A DNA stretch of 64,000 bases from Phallus indusiatus. Its lineage: Eukaryota; Basidiomycota; Agaricomycetes; Phallales; Phallaceae. A program made the translations under genes and the position numbers. The stretch is from contig JAQFWX010000005.1 in the NCBI GenBank assembly GCA_027605045.1, positions 1,364,001 to 1,428,000 on the forward strand, in the 5' to 3' direction. This document shows, one piece after another, positions 1-12,000 of the stretch; positions within the stretch are counted from its first letter, which is position 1; the number at the start of each line of letters is the position of its first letter. The notes under the pieces are model-generated. The model was not told where the DNA came from. It saw nothing but the letters and a program-made list of their open reading frames with translations, and made no database searches.

Positions 1-3000
1 GTAGTTTTTCTGTTTAGAATTTGTGCCAGAGCACGTTGGACATACTTTCATCAGATTTGACTCAGGCAATGGCGTCCGGGTATAATCCTATTGCTGTTGA
101 ATCAGCTTGGTATGATTGGTGGGAAGCTCAGAAGTTCTTCGTTCCAAAGTTGAAAGAGGATGGTTCTCCCGTTAATGCGGAAAATGGTACTTTTGTTATG
201 GCGTTCCCTCCTCCGAACGTTACTGGTGCTTTACATATCGGACACGCGTTAACTGTCGCCATTCAAGACACCCTTATTAGATGGTACATCCTTCTCTCAT
301 CTACTGTTAAGCACACCAATAAACCCTTTCTCTTCTTTTTAGGAACCGAATGCTTGGCAAAGCAACCCTCTTCGTACCTGGCTTTGACCATGCGGGTATC
401 TCAACACAATCTGTTGTGGAGAAACGTTTATTCAAAACCACTGGCCAAACAAGACACGACCTCGGGCGTGAAAAGTTTCTGGAGACTGTGTGGCAGTGGA
501 AAAACGAGTATGTGTCGTCATCGTCTGAGCATGTTTGGCTTGTTTGAATTAACGTTTTCTGTCCTTAAGCTATCAGACTCGTATTTCGAGTCAATTGCGC
601 CGCCTTGGAGCATCGTATGACTGGGACAGAGTCGCATTTACTATGAACGAGGTCAGCTTTCTTCTACAGCGAAAGAATCGTCTTTCTAGTTTTACAATCC
701 CTCCTAGACCCTCTCACGCGCCGTAGTTGAGAATTTCTGCAAACTACACGAAGATGGTATCATCTATCGTGCCAATCGCCTCGTCAACTGGTGTGTCCGT
801 CTAAACACGACCCTCTCAAACTTAGAGGTGGACCAAAAGAAGCTCGAAGGACGGACATTAATGAATGTACCTGGTTACGACGCGAAGGAAAAATTCGAGT
901 TTGGTGTACTCGTTGAATTTGCTTATCCTATTGAAGGATCAGGTTGGCAGTTTTTTCTTCTTTTTCTTCTTTTCCGCGTAACATACTGAACTTTCTTCTT
1001 AGACGAAAAAATCATCGTTGCCACAACTCGTCCTGAAACGATGTTGGGTGATACAGCTGTGGCGGTTCATCCCGCCGATCCCCGCTACAAACATCTTCAT
1101 GGCAAATTTGTTCGCCATCCGTTTATCCCGAATCGTCGCATTCCTATTGTTACAGATGACATCGTAGTTGATATGGAATTTGGAACTGGTGCCGTTAAAA
1201 TTACCCCCGCTCACGATCCTAATGATTATGAAGTCGGATTGAGACATAATCTTGAATTTATCAATATATTGAATGACGACGGAACGTTTAACGAGAATGC
1301 TGGGAAGTTCAAGGTTCGTTTTTTCATCTACAACCAGTTGAAAGCAGAAACAGACTAACGTTGGGTTACTGTCCTTAGGGGACTAAACGATTCCACGCAC
1401 GTGTACAGGTTGTCAAGGAACTCAAGGAGTTGGGTCTTTACATTAATACAAAAGATAATCCCATGAATGTTCCCATCTGCACGTAAGCTATTTTCTTCCC
1501 TCAAGATGGCTCCCCTAAGAACTCCGCGTCAGAAAATCAGGAGATGTCATTGAGCCTGTTATGAAACCCCAATGGTGGGTTAAATGCAAACCTCTTGCAG
1601 ACGAAGCCATCAAGGTACTGGTATTTTCTTTTGATCCAAAAATTCGTTGTAGTGACTGTTCTGTTAGCGCACAAGAGAAGGGGAGCTAATCATTACACCC
1701 AAACTATCCGAAAACGAATGGTACCGCTGGCTGGAAAATATTCAAGATTGGTGTATTTCGCGTCAGTTATGGTGGGGTCATCGTGTGCCAGCATATTACG
1801 TGAAGGTTGAGGGTAAAGAAAAGGATGTGAGTTAACTACCTTATCTATGAGCACTGGTCAGGTCGGGCTCATTGTGTTTGTTTTGTTGCAGATTAATGAT
1901 GAGAAGCAATGGGTTGTCGGACGGACTGTTGAAGAAGCTACTGAACGTGCACGGAAGATCGCGAATGGTGCGGCGTTTACACTTGAGCAAGATGAAGACG
2001 TCCTCGACACTTGGTTCTCATCTGGTCTCTGGCCCTTCTCAATTTTAGGCTGGCCCGAGAACGTACGTAATGTCGTTTATTTTACAGTCGAGCTTTATCT
2101 CCAAAATATTATTCTTTTTGTAGACAAACGATTTCAAACATTTTTATCCCTCCAGTATACTTGAGACGGGATGGGATATTCTCTTCTTCTGGGTCGCAAG
2201 GATGGCGATGCTCGGTATCAAGTTAACTGGTCAGATGCCATTCAAAGAAGTCTTTTGCCATGCTATGGTTCGTGATGCTCACGGAAGAAAAATGAGCAAG
2301 TCGTTGGGTAACGTTATTGACCCCGTCGATGTCATCACTGGTGTCCCTCTCGAGAGGTTGCACGAACAACTGTTAGAGGGTAACCTTGACGAGAAGGAAG
2401 TCAAAAGGGCTAAGGAAGGACAAAAGAAAGATTTCCCTAAGGGTATTCCTCAGTGTGGAACCGACGCACTACGAATGGCGCTATGTGCTTATAGCTCAGG
2501 AGGTGTGTTCGAAGCTTTCTTTGCAGTGGCTTTCCTTTTAATTTATTCGTTTAGGTCGTGATATCAATCTCGACATATTAAGAGTTGAAGGCTATCGCAA
2601 GTTCTGCAACAAGATATGGAACGCAACGAGATTCGCAATGCTCAAACTTGACGAGGCGTTCGTTCCCTGTCCGCCGACGGTCAGTTGATTATCTCCATTT
2701 TTTTTCTTTGTAGCTCATTTCATATCAGGCAACTGTCCAAGAAAGTCTCGTCGAACGTTGGATATTACATAAAGTCAATCAAGCAGCGGCCGAAGTTAAC
2801 AAACAGCTAACAGAGCGCAACTTTATGCTTGCCACCAGCGCAGCATTCAACTTTTGGTTATATGAGTTGTGTGACGTCTACATTGTAAGCGTAACACTGT
2901 ATCTCATATATTCTTTTTTCTTCCTGAATATGTTTCAATACAATATAGGAAGCTATGAAGCCTTTAACTGATGATTCGTCACCTGCGTCCGTGAAGCGGT

Positions 3001-3910
3001 CTGCCCAGAACACGTTATATACCTGCCTTGACTATGGTTTACGCCTTCTGCATCCGTTCATGCCTTTTGTTACAGAAGAACTATGGCAGCGTCTTCCAAG
3101 GCGACCAAATGACCCGCCGTCTATAGCGATTGCATCATATCCTGTTTATGTGAGTGTTTCTGGCATTACGTTCTCACCGCCATTGGCATCCGGGCTTCTT
3201 ATTAATCCTATAGGACCCTGCTCTGAGCTTTGAAGAAGCAGAAAAAGATTTCGATACCGTATTTGATGCTATTCGGGCTTCACGGTCGTTAGCGGCGTCA
3301 TATTCGCTACAAACCGATATTCAATGTACGGACAAAAAACATCTTTTGTTTACATATCGTAAAGTTTGATTAAACTGATATGTTTTCCCTTTCAGTATTC
3401 TTCCACACGCGCTCTGAGAAGACTTTCTTTGTTTTCGAATCGCAGTTACCTACTATCATCGCTCTCACCAAGGGCTGTCGTAGCGCAAAGATGGTTAAAG
3501 ATATCAGCGAAGTGCCTGCTGGTTGTGGGTCCGCCGTGCTTAGTGACTCATTGACAGTATACATTCTCGTGAGGGTAAGTGACCGTATTAAATTCCCTAA
3601 CAATCATTCGACTAATGAAATATTTCTCTTGAAAAGGGTCTGGTTGATATCGACAATGAGATCTCCAAATGTGTAAAGAAATTGGAGCTAGCGGAAATGA
3701 CAGCAGACAAGATCCGGAAGATTGAAGCTCAGCCTGGTTACGAGGAAACTATTCCTGAAAATGTTAGAGCTTCGAATACTGAAAAGGTGAATATTATCAT
3801 TTTTCTCAATATTGATTTTTCTGACTGTTTACCTCACTTAGCTGCGTACTGCCGAGGCGGAAATTACGACGTTACAGCAGACCAAGACAATGTTTGAAAA
3901 ATTGAAGTGA
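1..3910 (+). CDS. VAS1: Valyl-tRNA synthetase, 5'-partial, 17 exons in window
   Basis: Class I aminoacyl-tRNA synthetase that charges tRNA-Val with valine; in fungi one gene usually serves cytosol and mitochondria. The nucleotide-binding HIGH motif lies in [15 protein letters not shown] (exon at 18-283) and the KMSKS loop in [14 protein letters not shown] (about 2280-2320). The editing domain segment [12 protein letters not shown] is at about 1024-1060. I spliced 18-283, 343-511, 577-651, 708-942, 1003-1313, 1379-1492, 1543-1614, 1668-1826, 1892-2062, 2124-2502, 2555-2679, 2729-2884, 2949-3149, 3214-3325, 3396-3574, 3637-3786 and 3842-3910. The total is 2943 nt, exactly 981 codons with a TGA stop. 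Introns are 49-70 nt. The end is a predicted coiled coil, as in the family. The first bases look like an intron end (TTTAG at 13-17), so the N-terminus is outside the window. Confidence 0.97.
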
Positions 3911-4206
3911 AAATTAGGAATGTAGAATTAGAATTTGGAATATATATAGCTATACGTATTATTAATGTTGAAAGCCGAGGTTCTGCGCCTCACATTCGTC
4001 TCCATGTTGACCACGGTCGAGTTTGGCTGAAGGCGGATACGGAAGCGGAACGAGCGCTAACCAAACCTGATCGTTTCCAGTTCTTTTCCTGCCGCTTACT
4101 ATCGTGTGCATTGAAGCAATGTATTAAGTGAGCGTCGGATTATCTGCCAATAGCCCTCTCAAACTAATGTCTCGAAGGATATGAAAATTCATCTAAGCCA
4201 GTTTAG

Positions 4207-6524
4207 ATGCTTACTCGAACGCGAATCCTCTTCAAACATACCTACGCCGGTATTTGGAGAAGAGGAGATAGAATCTCCTTTTCTATCCAATATCCTACCA
4301 ACCAATCAATACTTCTAGATCGCGCCGTTGAGCTATGCGATAGACTCATCACCCAACATAAGGAGTTTTCTGCGAGAGAGGCAGGCGGTTCACTCTTTGA
4401 GCGTTGGTCACCTGAATATGAAGAACAAGAAACGAAAATACCAGACATTGAGGATGAGGTAGCCGAAACATTAGAAATATTCGTTGAGAAGGAGAAGGAG
4501 AAAGAGGCGAGGTCGAATGGGGTTCATCGGGTGATGGGGCGGAAGACACACTTGGTTTCTTGCATCGAGAACGGCCAAATAGACCTGGCAGAAACTCTCA
4601 GAGATGAGCTGATTCTAACCGGGGTCCATATAAAACGACATCCTATCTTTACGGAAGCTGCTATTGACGCATGGCGCCATCGTTCACTTGACGAAAGGAC
4701 TGACGCATTCTATAACTGGCTCCGACTAATACCTCCAGCAATTCGAGGACAAGTGCGGCAAACTAGACTAGCTTTAACGAAAGCCCGGAATGCTATTTTC
4801 TCGGATCCAACCGACCTTAACACCATTGCCTGCTTTGGACTGATTTGTTGTCGAAAGGGGTTTGCAAATGCCTTTTTCCCGGACGTGATCGCCCACATAG
4901 GTCGCCTTTCCTCTCCGGCGTTGAGTGGGGCTCTTCTTACTCAATGCCAAGATCAAGCCAATGCATTCTACAATCGTTTTCATAAAGAAACTCATCAGGA
5001 TTCTGATTTTTCCAAATGGAATACGGTCAAGCATAATAACCACTATGTTAGGATCCTTTGTATTTCTGGTTATTCTCACCATGCGTTCGAATGGCTTCAG
5101 ATGCTTGTCAATCAGAATATCCGAGTTGAACCGTTCACTTGGACACTGCTTTCACGGGATTTTGCTCATCTCAAGCTGGATGATCTAGTTGCCGCCGTTA
5201 AAGAGCTGCGCATTCAAGCCATATTGAAAGGGCTCACTGAAGGTATGCAATGTTGAATGTAGACTGTTTCTTCCTTTTGACCGTCGTAGAATCTTCCAAG
5301 GATGATCATGTTACAAATGACGATCGACCACTTCTTCCCACTGCTCAAGATCTAGCTGAAAAGTTACAAGAGTCCATCGAGACTTCTGATGCGAAAGCCA
5401 TAAATGCACTATGGCATGTAATTGCCGTCGAAAATCGATCATTGGACCTGTGGGTTGTAGCAATAATGAAACTCTATCAGAACAACGGGCGACCGAGGCT
5501 TGTACTCGAACAATTCCTCAATTACTACATGTGTATAGGCGTGCCGAAGGAATGGATTCTTCATCAAATTTCAAAACGGGCTGAATTATCCGAAGAGAAG
5601 CTGCACCCGCTCCTATCTGTCAACATACCTCCAAACTTTAGACCTGCTGCTGGCGGTCGGTTTCCTTCAACACACACTATAGCAATGGTGTGGGGCGCTC
5701 TTGCGTCGCTAGTAGAGGGTGATACCGAGTTATCATCTTTGTACGAGACGTTCCTGTACCATTGGGATCATATTCATTCCTCAACAAACTCATTACCACC
5801 TGTGGATACTGATCGGCTTTGGAAGAACATTTCGATTCAATACCCTCCTGTCATTACTCCTGATACTGTCATGTTTCATGTTTTTATCTCGCGATTTGCT
5901 AAGTCTGGCCTGATCGACACTACTCTTGCGATTCTCCAGGATATGCATTCTCGCGGAATACGACCGGACACGCACAACTGGACAGCTGTTGCTGGGATGT
6001 ACGCGAAAGCCAAGGACTTAGATCGAGCTCTAAGAATACTCACTCGTATGGAAGAAACAAATATAAGAAGTGATGGCGAGCCACCTCATGGTTCAACAAT
6101 AAAGAGCGGTGATCGTGTTCGCAATCGCAGAGGTCCTATCCGTCACTCGTCCGTTTGGATGCCTTCGCCTAATCTGGTTACGTATACTAGTATTTGGAGA
6201 GGGTTGGTTGATTCCGGAAACTACGAGGCAGCTAGAGAGTTTTCTGACCGTTTAGAATCTGCGGGCTATGCCCAGGGGATGAACGAACGAACCGAGAATG
6301 TCGCTCGACTTTTAGAAGAGCGGGAAGCTCGTCGTCAGACTCATCAAACAGAACGTGTAAGCTGGGGAGAAGAGTACGTATTCAAATTATCTTCATTCTT
6401 TCTAATTTCTTATTGTCAGCTAGATTCTCCAAACGTGGATATAAACGACCGCGACAAAATGATTGACTTCCCTCGTCAAAAGGCCTCGGAGAACTCAAAC
6501 CCAATCTTGCTTCGACTCGCCTAA
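4207..6524 (+). CDS. Pentatricopeptide repeat (PPR) protein, probably mitochondrial
   Basis: PPR proteins are helical-repeat RNA-binding proteins of organelle RNA metabolism. Splicing 4207-5242, 5290-6356 and 6420-6524 gives 735 residues in one frame (introns of 47 and 63 nt with GTATGC and GTAAGC donors). PPR-type repeats are clear near the C-terminus: DTVMFHVFISRFAKSG, then an ILQDMHSRGIRPD turn, HNWTAVAGMYAKAKD, LRILTRMEET and VTYTSIWRGLVDSGNY. The rest is helix-rich and less regular. The ATG at 4207 follows a possible acceptor (CAGTTTAG), so an upstream exon could exist. An alternative frame at 4206-4315 also looks coding-like, which leaves the first about 35 residues uncertain. It lies 296 bp behind the valyl-tRNA synthetase on the same strand. 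The family is clear; the exact target is unknown. Confidence 0.85.
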
Positions 6525-6926
6525 GCTATCTCATCTCGTGCCATTTACATACGACTGTCGCTTTTATACTGGTTCACAACATTAGCACTGGCCCCTCGCA
6601 TCCGACTGTCAACCATAATAGATACAACTCGGACTTCATGCGGGGTAGACATTACTACGATGGTCATACGGACATGATGAAGGGACACGATGTTCACAGA
6701 GGAAAGGTGGCTTACCACCCACATGACATAAGACACCAGTTGAAGAACACAGCAACTTTTGCCAGTAGTTTCACGTCCCATTTCATTCAGACTAGCCTGC
6801 AATTGTAATCTTTCCCATCGCTGTAGTCGTTCAGCCCAGTCGTGGATGTTAGCGTGGGTGTTAGTCAAGAAAGGATGTTGCTATAGCTTTCTTAACTTTA
6901 GATATCTTTTATATACAATTTGATAA
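6525..6926. other. Intergenic, nothing recognised
   Basis: About 400 bp between convergent genes (the PPR gene and NEF copy A). A 107-codon open frame on the minus strand has no recognisable domain, and I do not call it. It should hold the 3' ends of both neighbouring transcripts. Confidence 0.5.
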
Positions 6927-9900
6927 TTAGTTTATGGCCTTCATCAATGCTTCCACATCATCGGGTTTCACAATACAGTAAACCCGTGCAGACACTCTCC
7001 GTACAGCTTTAATATCGATTCCCAAGTGCTGGAATAGACCGTAAGTAAAGTCTGAAGTTGAAGGTCCTCTTCTGGACCTAAGGATCACTCACAAGGGTAT
7101 CACCACTTTTTAATTCAAAGGTCTTTGATTTAACTCCTTCAGGTGACAGTCGCCGACCATTAACAAAAGTTCCGTTTCTACTTTTCAGATCCTTAATATA
7201 TACCTGACCACTTCAGTACCTCGGTTCATCGCAAAGCCACATACAGAACCAAAACGTACCTTACCAGCCTCATGCCACACTTCTGCATGCACTTTGCTCA
7301 CCGCTTGAGAGGCAAAAATACCGTTTTCCTCTTCTGGGGCTGCCGTCTCTCCCATTATCTCTCTTCCTAACTTGATTCTCCGATCTAGAGGTAGATGTTT
7401 GCGCTGAAACGAACTATCAAGAGGCAAAAGAACTAGGGTCGGCTGAACGTGAAGTTCCCGTATCAATCCGTCAGTATTACGTGCATTAACTACTTTAGGA
7501 CCCTTATCAGATTTGTCAAGTAGGATAGGCTTTCTAGCTGGAGCTTGGCTTGAACGGTCGGACTCGGGACTCTACATATAAGAAGACCAGGGTTTAGACA
7601 GTCGAAATGGGCGGGTTTTTAAAGTGTACTAACAGAAACGCGTTTGCTAACCAAGGGAAGCCGACTAACAAACGAGCTATCAACTTTCACCACGGGTTTT
7701 CCGTTAGAAGGTGGATTATTCGGACCCACACGATCAGGACTCTATGAGAACAAAGATAAGGATTAGCTGGATGGTCGAGGCCAGTCGAGTTTTTAAGTGT
7801 ACTGACAGGATCACGTCGACTAACCAGTGGTAGTCGACTAGCAAACGGGCTATGACCTTTGGCAACAGGTTGCTTTGATTTTCCGTTAACAAGATGATTT
7901 CCCTGGGTCACATCATGATCCAATTTCTACAAGTAATGATTAGCTGGATAGTCAAATATTCAGAGTCTTCAAGTGTACGCACAGACGCGAGTTGGCTAAC
8001 CAGAGGAAGTCGACTGGCATATTCGATTTCAACTTCTACATCCAGTTCTTCTTCCAGTGCTTCCTCTCCACCCCGTGGGTTATTTGGCGCCACACCGTCG
8101 GAGATAAACCTACAACGATTTCAATTGTATACAATACAGATTGGTTATGACCTACTTGACTTTTGAACTAGTTTGGATCTTGGGCACCTGCGGAACGTTG
8201 AAAACCTGTTTATAGCAATACTCAATTCAAGCAAGAACGTCTGTGGTCACTTGAACGACGTACCGTGAAGTAATGAGCAAAAAGACCGTTGGCATAGTAT
8301 TTCATAGCCTTGAAGATATCCCCTGGAAGTCTTCGCCATATGCGTTTCAGCTCGGTTACCCGCGCGTCATAAGTCTCAAAAAGAGTTTGAAAGGATGTTC
8401 GGGCGTCCTCAAGGAAATGTTCTGGTACATTGTCTTTACTTCCACTTAAAATATTTTCGTGATACGAAAACAGGACGAAGGCCACAGGAAAAAACCACTT
8501 GTTGGATATTAGCTGGCATACGCAATGGAAGAACAATACGAACCCATTCAATTTGGTCACCCCCAGCTATAGAATCTACCATAGAACACTCCAAGCGGTA
8601 GAAGCTTTTCGTTAGACCATCTTTGATACGTTTGGTAATCCAAGCTCTCCTTTGCTGTATCATTTCGTCCATATTTTTTGCAGCCCAGGGCGTAAGATCT
8701 TCGACGAGAGGTTGCAAACCGCCCTGTATCGCGCGTAAAGGTATTTCAAAGTGCTGGAAGTATTCATAGTAAGCTCCAGACTTGGGCATTCTACTGAGTA
8801 TTCCATCCAGTTGTTTGGAATAACTGCCCGTTTTGACCGAAGATAAGAGAGTGTACATCAGAACCAGTCATGTAAGAAGGCTTACAAGAGATTATCAGCA
8901 TGCCAACCATAGGCACAGCTACGGAATAACAGATTTTAATCACTTTCTAAAGCTTTCGACGACGAGAAAAACTTTACTATGCAAGCCATTGCAGGTTTGT
9001 CCAAGCAAGTGTTTGAGGTTTCTGCTGCAAAAAGACAACTACTTCGCTGACTGAAATGTACCCGCTGGCGTCTTGAGTAGACGAATATCACTGAAAGTGG
9101 CAGGGTAGCTTGTATGAATACAGCATACCTCTATCGATAGCATCACAAATGGCTGGATGATAGCACTAGGTTAGTAGTGAAGAATGCGTCTTAACATACC
9201 CTTTCTAACCTGCATGATCTACGACATACTCAGTTAGCGAAAACTCGCTTTATTGAAGAGTTTATCTCACATGGAACAGAGCAAATGATATCTGTAGTCC
9301 AGGAATCCGCTGGAGAGCCGACGGCTTCAGCCCTTTTCATTTCCAGTGCAAAATAATGGCTCAACCCTATACACCGGCAACTCATGTTGAATCAAAGCAA
9401 TATGAAAGATAACCAAGACACACCATCTATAAATTGACGCCTTTTCACACTAGATCGTTTTCCGGCCTGTGTTCAGATGAGTCACACAGAGCAGATTTTA
9501 ATGTAAACTTTTACCGTCTCTGGAAGGAGATAAGGTTACATATATAATCAATAATCCAGTCTCACAACATGAAGACCTACGCAACCAAATTTTCTTAGCG
9601 AATGTCAGTTGCTAGATTTGAATTGACCAAGACTGGAAACACTCACTTGAAAATTCGGATCGGGTATTATATTGTGAGGTCCCTCGTCAGCCTTCAATAA
9701 TGCATGATCAGTTTGCGCAGGTAGAAGCGATGAAATGGGTTATACTTGTTTTTTAAGCCAATCACGGAGGTACTTGGTTTCTGCAGTGAACTTATCTAGA
9801 ACAAAGTTGAACTTGAGGTCAAACATCTCTCTGATGGGCGTATCTGTCAGAATCCCAGGTAATCTAACACCCAGCTATAAACGCACTTGTTTTGTTTGTC

Positions 9901-11001
9901 CATCTCCTTCCATTCATCAAGTGTTGACCGCAATACTCTGCCAATATTTTCCTCCCGAAATAATTGAGATAGTATTGGATCGGTCAGATGTTGTTGAAAT
10001 AGTTCTTCAAGTTCTTTCCGATCCAGTATTGCCGGCCTTTGTGCAGCAATATCGCCGTACCCGCCCATAGCTCTCTCAATTGCTGTTTGACTGGTTATGA
10101 TCTTGTGCAGTTTCTTATCAAGGGTCGTGGCTATTTTGATGGTGAGGAGATTATTCAGTTTGCTCCGTAGGTTTATAATCTCGCTGAGAAAGTCGTCAAG
10201 ATTTTTCTGGTGTTTATCCGCGGAAAGAATGTTCCCTTAAGGTTTGCGTTTGTTCAGCAAATTGAACCCTAAGCCAAAGACATTAAACCGTACTGCATAA
10301 TGTCTGGAGTCGACGAAAGCGGGACGCGGTACCAGGTCCATAATATTTTCTTTTTAAAGGCTGAGTAAAGCTTGTAGAACTAGGAAGAGAATGGGTGGAT
10401 GATGAATACGTACCCGCTGAATTCGCTAAATCTGCGGAGGAGGTCCTCCATAGGTCGGACTACCGATTGGTTGAAACGCTCCGTTATCGAACCTTTATAG
10501 GATTTCACAAGTTTTAGTTCGCATATAAAGTCAGCCTGGTTAATGAATGTTTTTAGGACGCTACAAGAGATTCGTAGTATGTGTACTAGACTCACTAACT
10601 CTATATATACGGTGACGATCCGAACGTCATTCTCTTCTCTCCCTTGCTCCATTTGAATAGCGGCCTGCAGCACCATACTATGAGCTTCGTGCGAGGAACA
10701 AACAGTATAGACAACTGACCGAAAGCACGTCTGCCACCTTTGAACACATAGGGTACACAGTGCCGAGGGCCTTGAGAACATGAACGGCTAACGTGCCACA
10801 GGTCAAGCACACTTCGACGACCTTTTTGGGTGCCGCTGCGGTATCGCTCTGTGCAGGCTCCAGCACAGCAATAGTTTCGCTGGCCTTCCTAATGCTCTCT
10901 TTTGTTCGAGCATGAAGATCATCAAGAGCTAGCGATTTGAAAAGGATTGAGAGAACGCTCATTCACATTCGATTTGACAAATACGTACGATCTTTGTGCA
11001 T
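6927..11001 (-). CDS. NEF family copy A: helical N-domain, EF-hand, exon-repeat linker, FHA domain
   Basis: Multi-exon gene read from ATG 11001 (MHKDP...LDDLHARTKESIRKA). The N-domain (11.0-9.7 kb) has KKVVEVCLTCGTLAVHVLK and AAIQMEQGREENDVRI, resembling helical adaptors of fungal STAND proteins. An EF-hand loop, DRDASGYISVSE, is split by an intron at about 9.07 kb and followed by WTNLQWLA. The helical partner domain is 8858-8240. A linker with three SRLPLVS exons follows. The FHA domain (7466-7095) keeps the phosphopeptide-site residues: GR in KLGREI, S and H in SKVHAE, and NG in RNGTFVNG. The last exon (LGIDIKAVRRVSARVYC) matches the strand after the FHA of SLMAP/Far10 proteins. A 2-nt frame difference near 9866-9885, just after KQNKCV, breaks the frame unless splicing differs. 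This is the only copy with a long, well-conserved C-terminal tail, so its FHA may be closest to ancestral. Confidence 0.75.
7560..8045 (-). repeat. Three tandem exon-intron units in copy A linker
   Basis: Reading the minus strand, an exon ending in SRLPLVS plus a few residues, followed by a 55-65 nt intron with a GT..GTACACTT-like start, occurs three times (about 8040-7930, 7850-7740, 7690-7570). Each junction is phase 0. It looks like tandem duplication of a whole exon-intron unit of about 170 bp. Other NEF copies do not have it; they carry Pro-rich minisatellites in the same place. Confidence 0.7.
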
Positions 11002-11330
11002 CTCCAAGGGCAAATACTTATCTGCGCACAGCCTGTCATCGCTCCTTCTGCAAATCAAGCCTATATAGCTCAATCCAGCGTCTGCTGTGTCAGTAGATTG
11101 CTTCGGCAGCCTCGTGCATCCGGAAAAGTGCCGATTCGCCGGGGATTTATTCACATCTCTCCGATACGTCGTTGATGTTTATCTGGTTCGGAATTGGAAA
11201 TGACCTGTCGTGAGAGATCCCGTAAAGCTTCTATTTGAGCTAGTTCAATCACGTTGTCGTCTTTAGTTTCTAATTTCGTGAGATCACAATTGATGGAATA
11301 ACTTGAAGCACAAATAATCAGCCGTAATGG
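11002..11330 (-). promoter_or_regulatory. Promoter of NEF copy A (type 1)
   Basis: A TATA-like CTATATAG lies at 11061-11068, about 60 bp before the start codon. A block at 11116-11177 (reading minus: GACGTAT...GAATCGGCACTTTTCC...GATGC) recurs upstream of most other NEF copies. The same 300 bp is found as an orphan at 17.85-18.15 kb and at 43.79-44.10 kb. Confidence 0.55.
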
Positions 11331-11497
11331 TGTAAACCGTGGATCAGTAAATCGACAAAGGACACATGTACGTACGTATTCATGTCCAGCCTTACCAGGA
11401 CAAATGACTACGGATTACATATTGAGCGTTGAACGTTGAACTGTTACGTTGAGGGCTTAATTTCTTTCTGATACATGATAGTCAGCAAGGAATTGGG

Positions 11498-11668
11498 GTA
11501 TATAGGTGCCAATCTACGCTTTATATTTGATATCAAATGACTTCTTCAACTATCACCCCAACCGACAACACTCCACCGAAGCTCTGGGATGCATTTCAGG
11601 AAGCCTTTTCAGAACTTTTAAAAAATCACCCGAGAAGGAACCTGATGACAGCTGGGTACATATTTAGG
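11498..11668 (+). pseudogene. Truncated family Z gene (exon 1 only) with TATA box
   Basis: TATA-like GTATATAGG at 11498, then ATG at 11537 starting an exon that encodes MTSSTITPTDNTPP, an FQEAFSELLKN helix, and ends at a GTGAGT donor (11668). The helix matches FQDAFSGLIEHYFEPEE in the intact family Z gene at 18.4 kb. No second or third exon could be found downstream, so this is a broken copy. It diverges from NEF copy A across about 530 bp. Confidence 0.6.
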
Positions 11669-12000
11669 TGAGTATGTATTGCAACGTGCGTCGCTCACTG
11701 GGTCACTGCCACGACGTTTCGTCGGACAGGTTTCTTTGCAGGTATTTTGCAAGAATTTTTGTCACCTAAGAGAACATTCATGTTACATTGATTCTATTCT
11801 TGAAAAAAAAAAGGAAAAAAGGTCTGTAATACTATCTTATACATATCTGTAATCCAAAAGACTCCGGGTTGACGCCAGGGGTTTCGATACGATCCGGACC
11901 AGGCTTTCTATGAAGTAACCTCCTCTTTTAGTTGTCCAAAAGAGGGGGTTACGTAAGAGAAAGGCTGGTTCCGAAGCTATCAAATACTCATTACAACTAA
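11669..12000. other. Intergenic, nothing recognised
   Basis: About 330 bp between the Z remnant and the 3' end of NEF copy B, with a short A-rich run near 11803. I see no gene. Confidence 0.5.

Noticed and set aside
3907..4131. 74-codon frame between valyl-tRNA synthetase and the PPR gene
   Set aside because: Overlaps the stop of the synthetase, has no domain and no splice link I could make to the PPR frame.
6545..6868. 107-codon minus-strand frame downstream of the PPR gene
   Set aside because: No recognisable family, low-complexity ends, lies in the 3' region between convergent genes.
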